The notes under the pieces were generated by a model. That model saw only the letters and a list, made by a program, of their open reading frames with translations, searched no databases and was not told where the DNA came from. A stretch of 64,000 bases of DNA from a virus, in IMG/VR virus record IMGVR_UViG_3300027754_005427, positions 22,927 to 86,926 of that record; one strand, written 5' to 3'. The position numbers and the translations under genes are program-made. Every line of letters starts with the position of its first letter. Positions within the stretch are counted from its first letter, which is position 1. Positions 17,045 through 25,349 of this stretch are shown one piece after another.

Positions 17045-17797
17045 ATGGTAGAAAAAATTAAAACATGCATTTGTGAAAATTTTCCATTAAGTTTAAACAA
17101 TCAACTTTATGAATTTATAAAAGAAGAAAAAAGAATTAACAATGCATCAATTGCAGCAAGAACAGTCAATCTCTGGAAAGCTGGAAGAAAAATAAAGGTT
17201 TACTTTTCAATATTTAATGAAAATCCAAAAATTATTGATGAAATTCTTTTCGTAGCAAATGAATGGAGCAAGCACTGTTCAATTCATTTTGTTTTTGAAA
17301 AACAAAAAGAAGCTTCTGATATTTATGTTTCGCTTAAAATTGGGAATGGATTTTATTCTGCTATTGGTTTGCAATCAAAAGTATATATTTCAAAAGATAA
17401 ACCATCAATGAATCTTGATCCATCTTGGGGATTAAAGTTTGGATTTAGTAAAAGAAAAGAATTAAGATTTAAGTATTGCAAGTCCTTAGTATTGCATGAA
17501 TTTGGACACTCATTAGGATTAATACATGAACATCAAAGAAGCAACAGGCCTTTTACTTGGGACAAAAGATATATTAAAGAAAATTATTTAAAACTTGGTA
17601 TGCCAACATTTAAAAGTGCTAAAGGAAATATTTTAAAAGTTTGTAATGTAAATGATATTGTAAAATCTAGATTTGATTATAAGTCAATTATGATTTATCC
17701 TTTTGATAAAAAAATGGTTAAAGAAAGGTTTGGAATTAAAATACCTTTAGGATTATCAAAAAATGATAAAATAAAAATATCAAAAATTTATCCATAA
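17045..17797 (+). CDS. Astacin-like zinc metalloprotease (metzincin)
   Basis: 250 residues. VLHEFGHSLGLIHEHQR is the extended metzincin zinc site HExxHxxGxxH, with the E-H-x-R continuation typical of astacins. YKSIMIYPF supplies the Met-turn with its zinc-side tyrosine. The upstream RKIKVYFSIF and EWSKHCSIHFVF match the first strands of the catalytic domain. No signal peptide or propeptide is visible, so it acts inside the cell or is carried on the virion. It could process virion proteins or degrade host-surface protein during entry. Confidence 0.82.
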   Translation: MVEKIKTCICENFPLSLNNQLYEFIKEEKRINNASIAARTVNLWKAGRKIKVYFSIFNENPKIIDEILFVANEWSKHCSIHFVFEKQKEASDIYVSLKIGNGFYSAIGLQSKVYISKDKPSMNLDPSWGLKFGFSKRKELRFKYCKSLVLHEFGHSLGLIHEHQRSNRPFTWDKRYIKENYLKLGMPTFKSAKGNILKVCNVNDIVKSRFDYKSIMIYPFDKKMVKERFGIKIPLGLSKNDKIKISKIYP

Positions 17798-17813
17798 TTA
17801 ATATAATAATTAA

Positions 17814-18470
17814 ATGAATAATAAAAAATCAAAAATTAACATTAAAAAAAATAATTTAATTAAACAAAATGAACATCTAAAGGAAATGATAAAGAAGTTA
17901 AATTTAGAATTAAAAATTGTTAAAGAAAAAAATAATTTACAATTAAACGATGTTAAAGAAGCAGAAAAAACCCAAAATAATAAAGGAATTATAATACATG
18001 GAATTAATAAATTACATGACAATTGCTTTAATCTTCCTTGTATTTTTATAAGATTTCATGAAAGAAATATAAAACTAAAAATAAACCGTAAAAGATCTTT
18101 TGGAACAACTTATACATATTCTGGATTTTTTGATAATTACAATATAGGTTTGAATAGTAAAAAAATAATCAATAAAAAATATAAGAAATTTAATTTAAAT
18201 ATTTTCTTTTATTTTAATAAGAAAGACAATCATTTGTATGTAAGTTCAGAAGGAAGTATAAGAAAAGAAAAAAATATTATTGAATATATATTTTTCACAG
18301 AAAATAATAAAAAGCATTTTAAAAAATATAAATATGTAGAAGAAGAAACATTTAATTGGCCAATAATTCATAATTTAAAAATTAAAGATATTAATTCAAA
18401 TGAAGAAGAAGAAGTTAAAATTAAAATAATGAAATCTAATCAAATACATAAAAAAAACCCTAAAAGTTAA
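17814..18470 (+). CDS. Hypothetical protein with N-terminal coiled coil
   Basis: 218 residues, very Lys/Asn-rich. Residues 15-55 (KQNEHLKEMIKKLNLELKIV and following) have heptad spacing typical of a coiled coil. The remainder is predicted beta-rich with aromatic positions (TYTYSGFFDNYNIGL, FNLNIFFYFNKKDN). TATAATAA lies four bases before the ATG, and there is no Shine-Dalgarno. The C-terminus is strongly basic. No family is recognised; an oligomeric virion component is possible. Confidence 0.5.
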   Translation: MNNKKSKINIKKNNLIKQNEHLKEMIKKLNLELKIVKEKNNLQLNDVKEAEKTQNNKGIIIHGINKLHDNCFNLPCIFIRFHERNIKLKINRKRSFGTTYTYSGFFDNYNIGLNSKKIINKKYKKFNLNIFFYFNKKDNHLYVSSEGSIRKEKNIIEYIFFTENNKKHFKKYKYVEEETFNWPIIHNLKIKDINSNEEEEVKIKIMKSNQIHKKNPKS

Positions 18471-18483
18471 TAAATATATAACA

Positions 18484-18780
18484 ATGAATAAAGATATAGC
18501 TAATTTACTTTTTAAGACAGTACCAAAAATTACTTTCAAGGTAAACACAATTGATTACTCTGAGATATTTGAAAATCTTTTACCTGATAATAATTTTGAA
18601 AATATAGAAAAACAACTTAAAGATAAGACAGTTTACATACCTTATGTTGATTACCCTTTAAAACATGGTGATGAATTCGTACTTACAGGAATTCAAGCAA
18701 CTAAAGTAAAAAACATGTATATTAATAAAAAGCCCAAAATACTTGAAATATTAAAAATTGAAAGCATTTTTGCTAATTAA
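18484..18780 (+). CDS. Stand-alone copy of the N-terminal domain of the RCC1 protein at 26228-27607
   Basis: 98 residues. PKITFKVNTIDYSEIFENLLPD, KDKTVYIPYVDYPLKHGDEF and KVKNMYI align position by position with residues 5-85 of the fusion protein at 26228-27607 (PKITFKVKTINYEEL, NQTVYIEGVDYSLKDGDEF). The domain is small and beta-rich. In the fusion it precedes seven RCC1-type blades, so it is probably a virion-attachment or oligomerisation domain. The stand-alone copy could be a cap or a partner subunit. No known family is recognised. Confidence 0.6.
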   Translation: MNKDIANLLFKTVPKITFKVNTIDYSEIFENLLPDNNFENIEKQLKDKTVYIPYVDYPLKHGDEFVLTGIQATKVKNMYINKKPKILEILKIESIFAN

Positions 18781-18796
18781 AAACAGGAGTAAATAA

Positions 18797-19768
18797 ATGA
18801 ATTTTTTACTAGCACCAGGAATAGGAGATGTAACTTGGGCATTTTTTAAAATTCAATCTGTAGCAAAAAAATACAACAGTGATATAAATGTAAAAATTGC
18901 TTGTGAAGAGATTAATCTTATTGCAAAAAGATCATTAGATTTCATTAAAAGATTTGATTTTATCAATAGTGTTGAATTGCAAGTCTTTCCAACAAATAAT
19001 TCTAAGCATAGTGTAATTTTAAAACCAAATGAAAAAACAAACAAGAATGGAATATACAGATACATCAATAACGGAGAAACTAATAAATATAAAGATATTG
19101 ATTTTGTTTTAATTGCAAACGGCTCTTTAGAGAGAGGAATTGCATTAGATAATTGGTTTCCTGAATATAAAATAAATTGGAATATTATGGAAGACCATTA
19201 TAGTTTTACAAAAGAAGAATTAAATACAGCTAACGAATTAAAAAATGAAATAGGTGAATATGTAGTTTTTTATCTTGGCCCTTTGACAGGTAATTCAAAA
19301 TGTGGAGCCAATAAAGATGCTCTTTGGAAACCAGAAGATTGGGAAAGACTAGGTGAATATATTTACAAAAAACATGGCTACAAAATAGTATTAGTTGGTG
19401 CAAGCTATGATTTGACTTATTACAACAAATATTTAAAAAAACATATTAAAAATAAAAAGCATTGGGTTATAAAAATTGGTTCATATGAAATAAATCAAAC
19501 TTTTGCAATTTGCAAGAAAAGTAAGTTTGTAATTTCATATCCTTCAGGAATAGGAATTGTTTCGCATTATTTAAATGTTCCCACTTGTATATTCAATAGG
19601 CCAAAGGGTAATTCTTGGCACAATAGCTATTATGTATCATTTAAAGAAAGCATGGCAGATGCTTGGGCATATCCAAACAGCAGTAAAAATAAAAGATTTT
19701 TATCTGCCATCTATACAAAAGACACAGCAGAAAGTATTTTTAATTTTGTTGATAATAATTGGTGTTAG
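18797..19768 (+). CDS. Glycosyltransferase family 9-like (heptosyltransferase-type) protein
   Basis: 323 residues of GT-B fold. The N-terminal LLAPGIGDVTWAFFKIQSVAKK is the glycine-rich start of GT9 enzymes. The C-terminal half contains VVFYLGPLTGNSK, WKPEDWERLGEYIYKKHGYKIVLVGA (the second Rossmann repeat) and FAICKKSKFVISYPSGIGIVSHYLNVPTCI (the donor-site block normally reading SGxxHLA). It is preceded by AGGAG. It is followed at ten bases by a second GT9-like gene, so the two may act in succession on one glycan. Confidence 0.72.
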   Translation: MNFLLAPGIGDVTWAFFKIQSVAKKYNSDINVKIACEEINLIAKRSLDFIKRFDFINSVELQVFPTNNSKHSVILKPNEKTNKNGIYRYINNGETNKYKDIDFVLIANGSLERGIALDNWFPEYKINWNIMEDHYSFTKEELNTANELKNEIGEYVVFYLGPLTGNSKCGANKDALWKPEDWERLGEYIYKKHGYKIVLVGASYDLTYYNKYLKKHIKNKKHWVIKIGSYEINQTFAICKKSKFVISYPSGIGIVSHYLNVPTCIFNRPKGNSWHNSYYVSFKESMADAWAYPNSSKNKRFLSAIYTKDTAESIFNFVDNNWC

Positions 19769-19777
19769 GTAAAAAAA

Positions 19778-20590
19778 ATGAACAATGATATATGCTTTAA
19801 AAAGATTTTAATTACAGGTGGAGTTGGAGATTTTTTAGCAATAGATTCTTTTTTAAGTTATAATCAAAAAAGAAACATAGAAAAAATAATACTAGCAACA
19901 AGAGCATCTAATGAAATAAAATCATTGTTTAATGTAAAAAATACATATTACTCAAAATTAAAAAAAATTCAAATATTAAAATATAATTTTTTAGATAATC
20001 CTGCTTTTAACAGCAAAGAAATGGCAAAAGAATTTATTCCAATAAATGGATCTTTTTGGAATAATATTTATGATGGTAGTATATCAAATATGTTTAAATT
20101 AATAAGATCTAAAGATTTAAAATTTCATGAATCTTCATTTTTAAATTTAAATATCAATATTAAAAAATTTAAATTACCCGAAAAGTTTTTATTAATTTTG
20201 CCTTTTTCAAAAAATAAAGTAAATGAAAATCGTGATTTTAATGATGATGATTGGGAAAATTTAGAATCTTATTTAAGTAATAACAAAAAAAAAGGAGTTT
20301 GTATTGGAATAGAAAATAAAAAAATACCACAAAGTAAAAATTTAATAAACTTAATTAATCAAACAACAATGTTAGAAAGTATAGAAATTTTAAAAAAATC
20401 AACAGGATACATTGGAATTGATTCATGGATTAGTGTACTTGCACCAAAAGCTTTAAACAGAAAAAATATTTATATAAAAACAATCAGCAAACACTGCTTT
20501 AGATTTTCTTCAATTTATTTTAAACCTTTTGTTACTAAAAATTTTATTTTTAGTAACTTGAAAGAAATAAATAATTTTCAACAAAAATAA
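19778..20590 (+). CDS. Divergent glycosyltransferase family 9-like protein
   Basis: 270 residues. It opens with KKILITGGVGDFLAIDSFL, a GT9-type glycine loop, and has the C-terminal half in reduced form: FLLILPFSKNKVNENRDFNDDDWENLESYL, KKGVCIGIENK and SIEILKKSTGYIGIDSWISVLAP. It is shorter than its upstream neighbour and lacks some loops, so activity is less certain. AGG precedes the ATG by seven bases. It is probably in one transcript with 18797-19768. Confidence 0.6.
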   Translation: MNNDICFKKILITGGVGDFLAIDSFLSYNQKRNIEKIILATRASNEIKSLFNVKNTYYSKLKKIQILKYNFLDNPAFNSKEMAKEFIPINGSFWNNIYDGSISNMFKLIRSKDLKFHESSFLNLNINIKKFKLPEKFLLILPFSKNKVNENRDFNDDDWENLESYLSNNKKKGVCIGIENKKIPQSKNLINLINQTTMLESIEILKKSTGYIGIDSWISVLAPKALNRKNIYIKTISKHCFRFSSIYFKPFVTKNFIFSNLKEINNFQQK

Positions 20591-20652
20591 CACAATATTA
20601 TATTTGTAATATGTAAATACATTCAAGTATTAAATATTGCAAAAGGAATAAA

Positions 20653-21261
20653 ATGAAAGATGAAAAAATAATTAAAAGAATTAAAACTTTGTATAAAAAT
20701 TTTAATCCTTACTGTTTAGAAGAAAACGATACATATTTTTCTAAAAATATAGAAAAAAACAAAGACTTAGTTCCTACCTATGGAGAAATATTACCAAAAG
20801 CAGTATCTAAATTAATAGTAAATTTAAACATAAAAGAAAACGATGTGTTTGTTGATCTTGGATGTGGAAATGGAAAAGTTGTCTTACAGTTTTATTTGCA
20901 AACGCAAGTTAAACATTCTTTAGGAATTGAATTTTCAACAACAAGATTTAAACAAGCAGCTGAAGTAAAAAACAAAATTATTTTAACTCCAAATAAAAAA
21001 ATAGAATTTATAAGAGGAAATTTCTTAAATAAAGAAATAAATTTATCACATGGTACTATTTTTTATATTGCATCAACCTGCTTCTCAGATAAAACCATGA
21101 TTAAAATATGGAATAAAATAATTAAAAACAAAAATTTAAAAGCAATAATGGTTTTAAAGGAATTTCCTAATGAATGTGATTTTTCAAAAGTAAAAAGTAT
21201 TAAGGATATAGCAGTTGGATGTTCTTGGGCGATAAGCCAAACAAAATTATACTATTTTTAA
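20653..21261 (+). CDS. DOT1-like histone-lysine methyltransferase family protein
   Basis: 202 residues. PTYGEILPKAVSKLI followed by DVFVDLGCGNGKVVLQFYLQTQVKHSLGIEFSTTRFKQA matches the DOT1 core: the YGE-L-x-P helix, then motif I D-L-G-x-G-x-G-x-V-V-L-Q, then the acidic GIE. FIRGNFLN and TIFYIASTCFSD follow as motifs post-I and IV. DOT1 enzymes are SAM-dependent lysine methyltransferases with a class I fold. Bacterial and viral relatives have mostly unknown substrates. AAAAGGA precedes the ATG. Its stop directly abuts the stop of a SET-domain gene on the other strand. Confidence 0.75.
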   Translation: MKDEKIIKRIKTLYKNFNPYCLEENDTYFSKNIEKNKDLVPTYGEILPKAVSKLIVNLNIKENDVFVDLGCGNGKVVLQFYLQTQVKHSLGIEFSTTRFKQAAEVKNKIILTPNKKIEFIRGNFLNKEINLSHGTIFYIASTCFSDKTMIKIWNKIIKNKNLKAIMVLKEFPNECDFSKVKSIKDIAVGCSWAISQTKLYYF

Positions 21262-22008
21262 CTATTTTAAAGCAAATGTATTTTGTTTTGAAATAGTTAA
21301 CTCATCACCACTGTTTATTTTAACATTAGAAACAAAATAAACCTTTTCATTTTTTATAAAATAATTAATATTAGAATCTTCATTTACTTTGTAAATATTT
21401 GCAAAACCTAAAGGAATTAAAAAATTATTTTCCTTATTATAAAAAAACAATTTACTTAAACTGTGATTTTCACTTAAATAAAAAACATTTTTAAAATCAA
21501 TAGTGTGAGATATTTCAACTGTTTCATTCTTTGCAATTTTTTCACTTGCATAAACACCATTTTTTTTAATTTCAATTTTTCTACTTACAAAAACAGGTTT
21601 TTCTTTTTTTTTATTTGCATAAATTATTTTATTCATTATTTTTAAATTCTTATTTTTAAACCATTCATTGCCATAATCTATGGTAATTTGCTGATTCTTT
21701 TCGATGGCTTTAACTGTTTTATAAATAATTTTATTTTTTAAAACAGTAAAAGATAAATTGTTAATTCCAGCAGATGCATGATTATAAATAGATCCAAATC
21801 CAAAAGCTAAAGAATTTTTTTTACCATCGTAATGATAAGTATAATCGTTTGTTAATTTTAAATCTTCACATATTTCATTGTTATAAACATGCTTTGAAAT
21901 TGCAACTTCAATAATTGTTTCTTTTGGAATATACTCTGATGTGAATATTCCATATCCAATATTTTTAACTTTAGAAACAAACAATCTTTTGTCTATAAAT
22001 ATTTTCAT
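21262..22008 (-). CDS. SET-domain protein with a second, degenerate SET-like half
   Basis: 248 residues. The first half has the SET signatures: GYGIFTSEYIPKETIIEV (GxG strand), LAFGFGSIYNHA (the substrate/SAM block usually written NHS) and KAIEKNQQITIDYGNEWF (the D-Y-G/W knot motif). The second half repeats the opening (KKNGVYASEKIAKNETVEIS) and the closing (VKINSGDELTISK) but has lost the NH block (PLGFANIYKVNED). It looks like an internal duplication with a pseudo-domain. SET enzymes methylate protein lysines. It is tail-to-tail with the DOT1-like gene, with zero bases between stop codons. Confidence 0.75.
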   Translation of the reverse strand: MKIFIDKRLFVSKVKNIGYGIFTSEYIPKETIIEVAISKHVYNNEICEDLKLTNDYTYHYDGKKNSLAFGFGSIYNHASAGINNLSFTVLKNKIIYKTVKAIEKNQQITIDYGNEWFKNKNLKIMNKIIYANKKKEKPVFVSRKIEIKKNGVYASEKIAKNETVEISHTIDFKNVFYLSENHSLSKLFFYNKENNFLIPLGFANIYKVNEDSNINYFIKNEKVYFVSNVKINSGDELTISKQNTFALK

Positions 22009-22071
22009 TTAAACATTGTAATTGTTATTATTAAATAAATCAAGAAATTAAAATAAAACATTTAGTGTTTT

Positions 22072-23022
22072 TTAAAAATCATTAATGATTTCGCCATTTG
22101 CCCTTGTAACCAACGCAGCAAATGTATTAATTAATATATTGCTATTAATTGTCCTTACAGATCCATCTCCCATTAATGCATTCATAACATTAGTGTGAAA
22201 TGAATAAGGTTGACCAGTACCTTCAGTTCCAAATGGAACCATATTATAAGATGTATAATCAAAACCATTTGTACAATTAAAAGCACAATTGCCAGGGTAA
22301 GTTGTTCCAGTAGGATCAGAAGATATTAAATCTAAATCTGATGCAGGTCTACACCAACCTCCGCCATTTACTTTAACTGCTGGTATAGATCCAATTTTAA
22401 CGCCTTTTCTATATAAATAAGGGCGACCAGCAGATTCTACAATAGCTAATGTGTTAGACAGACCATCCATTACAGATGCTATTTTTACTGTTTTATTCTT
22501 TTCAATAATTCCAGGTATTGCAAATCCTGTAGTATTTACATTTGTAGCAAGTGGACTTACTCCTGTAATTGCTGCATAATCTGTTATAGCAACAATATCC
22601 CATACTCCAGTTTGAGGATCACCATCTAATCGTTCTAAGCTAGAAGGACATTGAAATATTTTAATTGGTTGTTTTGCAATTGGTAAATTAGCTACGGAAC
22701 TCCAAGTTGTTTTTAAATCATAAGATTTAACTAAATTACCTTGCTCTAAGAATGGCAAAACTGCAACTGCCCAGCTTATTCTTGGTAATGTTGTAACTCC
22801 GTTTGGCCTTGTACTAGTTGGAAAAGTTTCATTGTTTGCTGAAACATAAGAATGGATAGAAAGTCCAATTTGTTTTAAGTTATTTGCACATTGCATTTTG
22901 GCAGCAGAATCTCTAACCTTTTGTACTGCTGGTAGCAATAAACCAATTAAAATTGCAATTATTGCAATTACAACTAAAAGTTCAATTAGTGTAAATCCTT
23001 TGTGGCTATTTTTAACAAACAT
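22072..23022 (-). CDS. DUF1559 pseudopilin of the type found in Planctomycetes
   Basis: 316 residues. [18 protein letters not shown] is a prepilin leader with Gly9-Phe10 cleavage and Glu at +5. [31 protein letters not shown] is the nearly invariant continuation of DUF1559 proteins. The C-terminal [14 protein letters not shown] is the family's closing motif (H/DG-SVR). DUF1559 proteins are massively expanded in Planctomycetes (tens to hundreds per genome) and rare elsewhere. The phage copy is therefore a likely host-derived gene. It would be processed by a host prepilin peptidase and could be assembled in a pilus-like surface structure. GAAAGG lies 12 bases upstream. Confidence 0.9.
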   Translation of the reverse strand: MFVKNSHKGFTLIELLVVIAIIAILIGLLLPAVQKVRDSAAKMQCANNLKQIGLSIHSYVSANNETFPTSTRPNGVTTLPRISWAVAVLPFLEQGNLVKSYDLKTTWSSVANLPIAKQPIKIFQCPSSLERLDGDPQTGVWDIVAITDYAAITGVSPLATNVNTTGFAIPGIIEKNKTVKIASVMDGLSNTLAIVESAGRPYLYRKGVKIGSIPAVKVNGGGWCRPASDLDLISSDPTGTTYPGNCAFNCTNGFDYTSYNMVPFGTEGTGQPYSFHTNVMNALMGDGSVRTINSNILINTFAALVTRANGEIINDF

Positions 23023-23042
23023 AATTTAAACTACCTTTCGTT

Positions 23043-23285
23043 TTATAATTCCTGATCTTTATGCCAATGTATTTTATGGTCGCCTCTAGTATGTTTTTTA
23101 TGGTGAATAATACTTTTTTTTATAGGCATATGGCCTCTATTGCTGAAAAGTGTATCTGGCTGCACTTCACCTAATTTGATTATAATTTTATCGCCTTTTG
23201 GAGCTTTAGGATTATCTAAATTAAACATTTTTTTCTTTTTGTTTTCGCTCATAATCAACCAGTTTTTAAAAGTTTGGCCAAGCAT
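23043..23285 (-). CDS. Small basic protein with a capsid-targeting-like N-terminus
   Basis: 80 residues, rich in Lys and His (KKSIIHHKKHTRGDHKIHWHK). The N-terminus MLGQTFKNWLIMSENKKKK has the F-K-x-W-L...E layout shared with the other CTS-like proteins in this window, ending at M-S-E. AAAGG lies eight bases before the ATG. The basic, histidine-rich tail would suit contact with DNA or another polyanion. It sits just downstream of the pseudopilin gene. The function is not known. Confidence 0.5.
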   Translation of the reverse strand: MLGQTFKNWLIMSENKKKKMFNLDNPKAPKGDKIIIKLGEVQPDTLFSNRGHMPIKKSIIHHKKHTRGDHKIHWHKDQEL

Positions 23286-23321
23286 TTAATAAACCTTTTT
23301 TAAAAAAACAACTATTATATC

Positions 23322-23333
23322 TATAAATAACTT
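23322..23333 (+). promoter_or_regulatory. Late-type TATAAATA box four bases before the HNH gene
   Basis: TATAAATA occupies 23322-23329 and the ATG begins at 23334, exactly the spacing seen at 495-507. No Shine-Dalgarno lies between. This supports a leaderless transcript for the HNH gene. Confidence 0.55.
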
Positions 23334-23729
23334 ATGAAAAAAATATTTAATATTTTCTTAGATCAAATTAATAATTTAATTACATTTATTTGGAATTTAT
23401 TATCATCTAAAAAGATGATAAAGTTTAACATGGCTGAAGCCAAAACTATTCTTTCTATAAGAAGTGGCAAGTGGCGTTCAGTTAGGAATAATTTTTTAGA
23501 AGAAAATCCATGTTGTAAAGTATGTGGAAGTAAAGAAAACTTAGTTGTTCATCACATAATTCCTTTTCATGTAGATAAAAGTAAAGAATTAGATACGAAT
23601 AACCTTATACCATTGTGCCAAAACAAAACAATGAACTGTCATTTTATATTTGGACATTTATTAAACTGGACAAAAAACAATCCAAATATTATTGAAGATT
23701 CTAAAATATGGAACGACAAGCTAAAATAA
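23334..23729 (+). CDS. HNH endonuclease
   Basis: 131 residues. The HNH core is complete: CCKVCGSKENLVVHHIIPFHVDK (zinc CxxC and catalytic HH), DTNNLIPLCQ (N) and NCHFIFGH (final H). The preceding SGKWRSVRNNFLEENP is the usual helix before the motif. The first 25 residues are hydrophobic (IFNIFLDQINNLITFIWNLLSS) and could be a membrane anchor or amphipathic helix, which is unusual for this family. It may be a homing-type or packaging-related nuclease. Confidence 0.8.
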   Translation: MKKIFNIFLDQINNLITFIWNLLSSKKMIKFNMAEAKTILSIRSGKWRSVRNNFLEENPCCKVCGSKENLVVHHIIPFHVDKSKELDTNNLIPLCQNKTMNCHFIFGHLLNWTKNNPNIIEDSKIWNDKLK

Positions 23730-23791
23730 TATCATATTTTTAAATTTATATTAATATATAATTATAAGATTTATTTTAAATAGATAAATCC

Positions 23792-23813
23792 TAACCTTGG
23801 TTAACAAAGGTTA
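23792..23813 (+). promoter_or_regulatory. 7-bp hairpin in the leader of the small gene at 23845
   Basis: TAACCTT at 23792-23798 pairs with AAGGTTA at 23807-23813 around a loop containing GTTAAC. The hairpin ends 31 bases before the ATG and could stabilise the mRNA or serve as an operator. Confidence 0.4.
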
Positions 23814-23844
23814 AATTAAACTGTTTATAAACAAAGGAGAAATT

Positions 23845-24072
23845 ATGGCTAGTTTTCAAGTAAAGCTTGTTCCAGATGAAATTAATATCGGAAGCGAAGG
23901 TTATTTAGATACTTCTGTTTCTAATGGACTTTCTAAACAACGCACTGTTAATGTTATTAACACTGTTACTAGTGGTGGTGTTAGTGTAATGCATGTAGCA
24001 TTAGCTGATGGCATGTATTTCAATGATACACCAGAAACATTATCAAATGTTCCTGGCATTATTTTAGATTAA
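23845..24072 (+). CDS. Small hypothetical protein in its own transcription unit
   Basis: 75 residues, beta-rich and without cysteines: FQVKLVPDEINIGSEGYLDTSV, RTVNVINTVTSGG, VMHVALADGMYF. An excellent ribosome site (AAAGGAG) precedes the ATG. A leader hairpin and a strong terminator frame the gene, so it is probably abundantly expressed on its own. A small virion decoration protein would fit, but no family is recognised. Confidence 0.6.
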   Translation: MASFQVKLVPDEINIGSEGYLDTSVSNGLSKQRTVNVINTVTSGGVSVMHVALADGMYFNDTPETLSNVPGIILD

Positions 24073-24087
24073 ATTATTAAAGATTTG

Positions 24088-24116
24088 AAAAAGGCCTCTT
24101 ATTTAGAGGCCTTTTT
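24088..24116. terminator. Strong bidirectional intrinsic terminator
   Basis: AAAAAGGCCTCT (24088-24099) pairs with AGAGGCCTTTTT (24105-24116) around TATTT. The T-run on the plus strand ends the gene at 23845-24072, and the A-run gives a U-run on the minus strand for the convergent gene at 24126. Confidence 0.9.
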
Positions 24117-24125
24117 CTATTTGTA

Positions 24126-25205
24126 CTATCGTTTCCGAGTAATTAAATCTAAGTCAATTAACTTTTGATTTATCTTAACACCTCTACCTGTTCCTTCATG
24201 GCTTATGCAATCTTTATCGAAAATATGAAAGCTAAATATTCCATCATTGCCACGAATTCTACCATACCAATCCCTGCCAGAATCAAATTTATTAACATGA
24301 TCATTTGTATTTTCGTGACATTTCATACAGCTTTTTGAATCTACATTAATAAATGCACCATCATAATTTTTAGGAACTATATGAAAATCTTCTTTTGTAC
24401 TAGGAGCAGCAGAAGGATTTTTAGTAGTTCTCCAAAATTTATCTACGCAAGATTTAAAAGTTGTATTTTTAAGTAAGAAAACTACATTTTCATCGTTAAT
24501 TTTAGGTAAGTAATCTATGTCTGCTATTGAAGAAAAGACTTTATTAGGTTGATCATCTTCTAATTTAAGAGTGACTACAGAATCATTGTTTTTAAGGTGA
24601 TCAATTAATTTTTTCAAATCTTCAAACTCAGAATAATTTGGCCAACGACTTTTAATAGTATCAATCAAGTCATCTACAGTTGGAAATGGTCTAAAAACAT
24701 TTGGCCTCCATTTTCCATCTATCTTCCTTCTAGTTCTAATTTCAAATACAATTGGTTCATCATTAAGCTTAACAAATAAAACTTCACCAATTAAAGTATC
24801 TTCTGGAAATTCCCAATTATAACTTCCATCATTATTTCTTTCATATTCAATTTTTTTATTATTAGGTAAATTAATAAATTTTAATTCTGAAAAGTTTTTT
24901 ACCCTATGCATTCCAGCAGGTTTACCCCAAGGGAATTCAACATTGCCATTTCCAAAAGGTTCACTGTAATTAGCAGAAATATTGTAAGAAGGGCTATGAA
25001 TGCCTCGCAAAGCTCCTTCAAAATCTTGATATGCCTTTGGCATAGTTTTATCGGAATAAAAATAAACAGAATCAGATCTGATTCTAGAATTTATAATTTG
25101 ATCTTGAATCTTCGGAAGAATTGAAATAACTTCATTTTTTTGTTCCTCATCTAAAAATGTATCCATTCCAATTGTTAAACTTAAAAACATAAATATAGCT
25201 TGCAT
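24126..25205 (-). CDS. Secreted protein with a CxxCH heme-binding motif
   Basis: 359 residues. The short hydrophobic N-terminus (MQAIFMFLSLTIGMDTF) may be a signal peptide. Near residue 300, DSKSCMKCHENTNDHV is a c-type cytochrome CxxCH site with a further His. The preceding 290 residues have no obvious family (YSEPFGNGNVEFPWGKPAGMHRV, EIRTRRKIDGKWRPNVFRPFP). Proteins that combine a long unknown region with a single C-terminal CxxCH are frequent in Planctomycetes. Heme attachment would need export and the host cytochrome c maturation system. The AGGAG site supports the start. Confidence 0.65.
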   Translation of the reverse strand: MQAIFMFLSLTIGMDTFLDEEQKNEVISILPKIQDQIINSRIRSDSVYFYSDKTMPKAYQDFEGALRGIHSPSYNISANYSEPFGNGNVEFPWGKPAGMHRVKNFSELKFINLPNNKKIEYERNNDGSYNWEFPEDTLIGEVLFVKLNDEPIVFEIRTRRKIDGKWRPNVFRPFPTVDDLIDTIKSRWPNYSEFEDLKKLIDHLKNNDSVVTLKLEDDQPNKVFSSIADIDYLPKINDENVVFLLKNTTFKSCVDKFWRTTKNPSAAPSTKEDFHIVPKNYDGAFINVDSKSCMKCHENTNDHVNKFDSGRDWYGRIRGNDGIFSFHIFDKDCISHEGTGRGVKINQKLIDLDLITRKR

Positions 25206-25349
25206 AGCATAGTCTCCTTTACACTAAGATAATAAGTACTAAACTTTTTATATCATAAAAAATTTACTTAACAATAGTAAAACATATTTTATTTGTTTTT
25301 TATTTTAAAAAATGATAAAATATAATTATAAATTTATTAAGAAGGAATT
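25206..25349. promoter_or_regulatory. Divergent AT-rich promoter region
   Basis: 144 bases between divergent genes. The AGAAGGA site for 25350 and the AGGAG site for 25205 are evident. Promoter boxes cannot be chosen with confidence in this AT-rich stretch. Confidence 0.35.
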
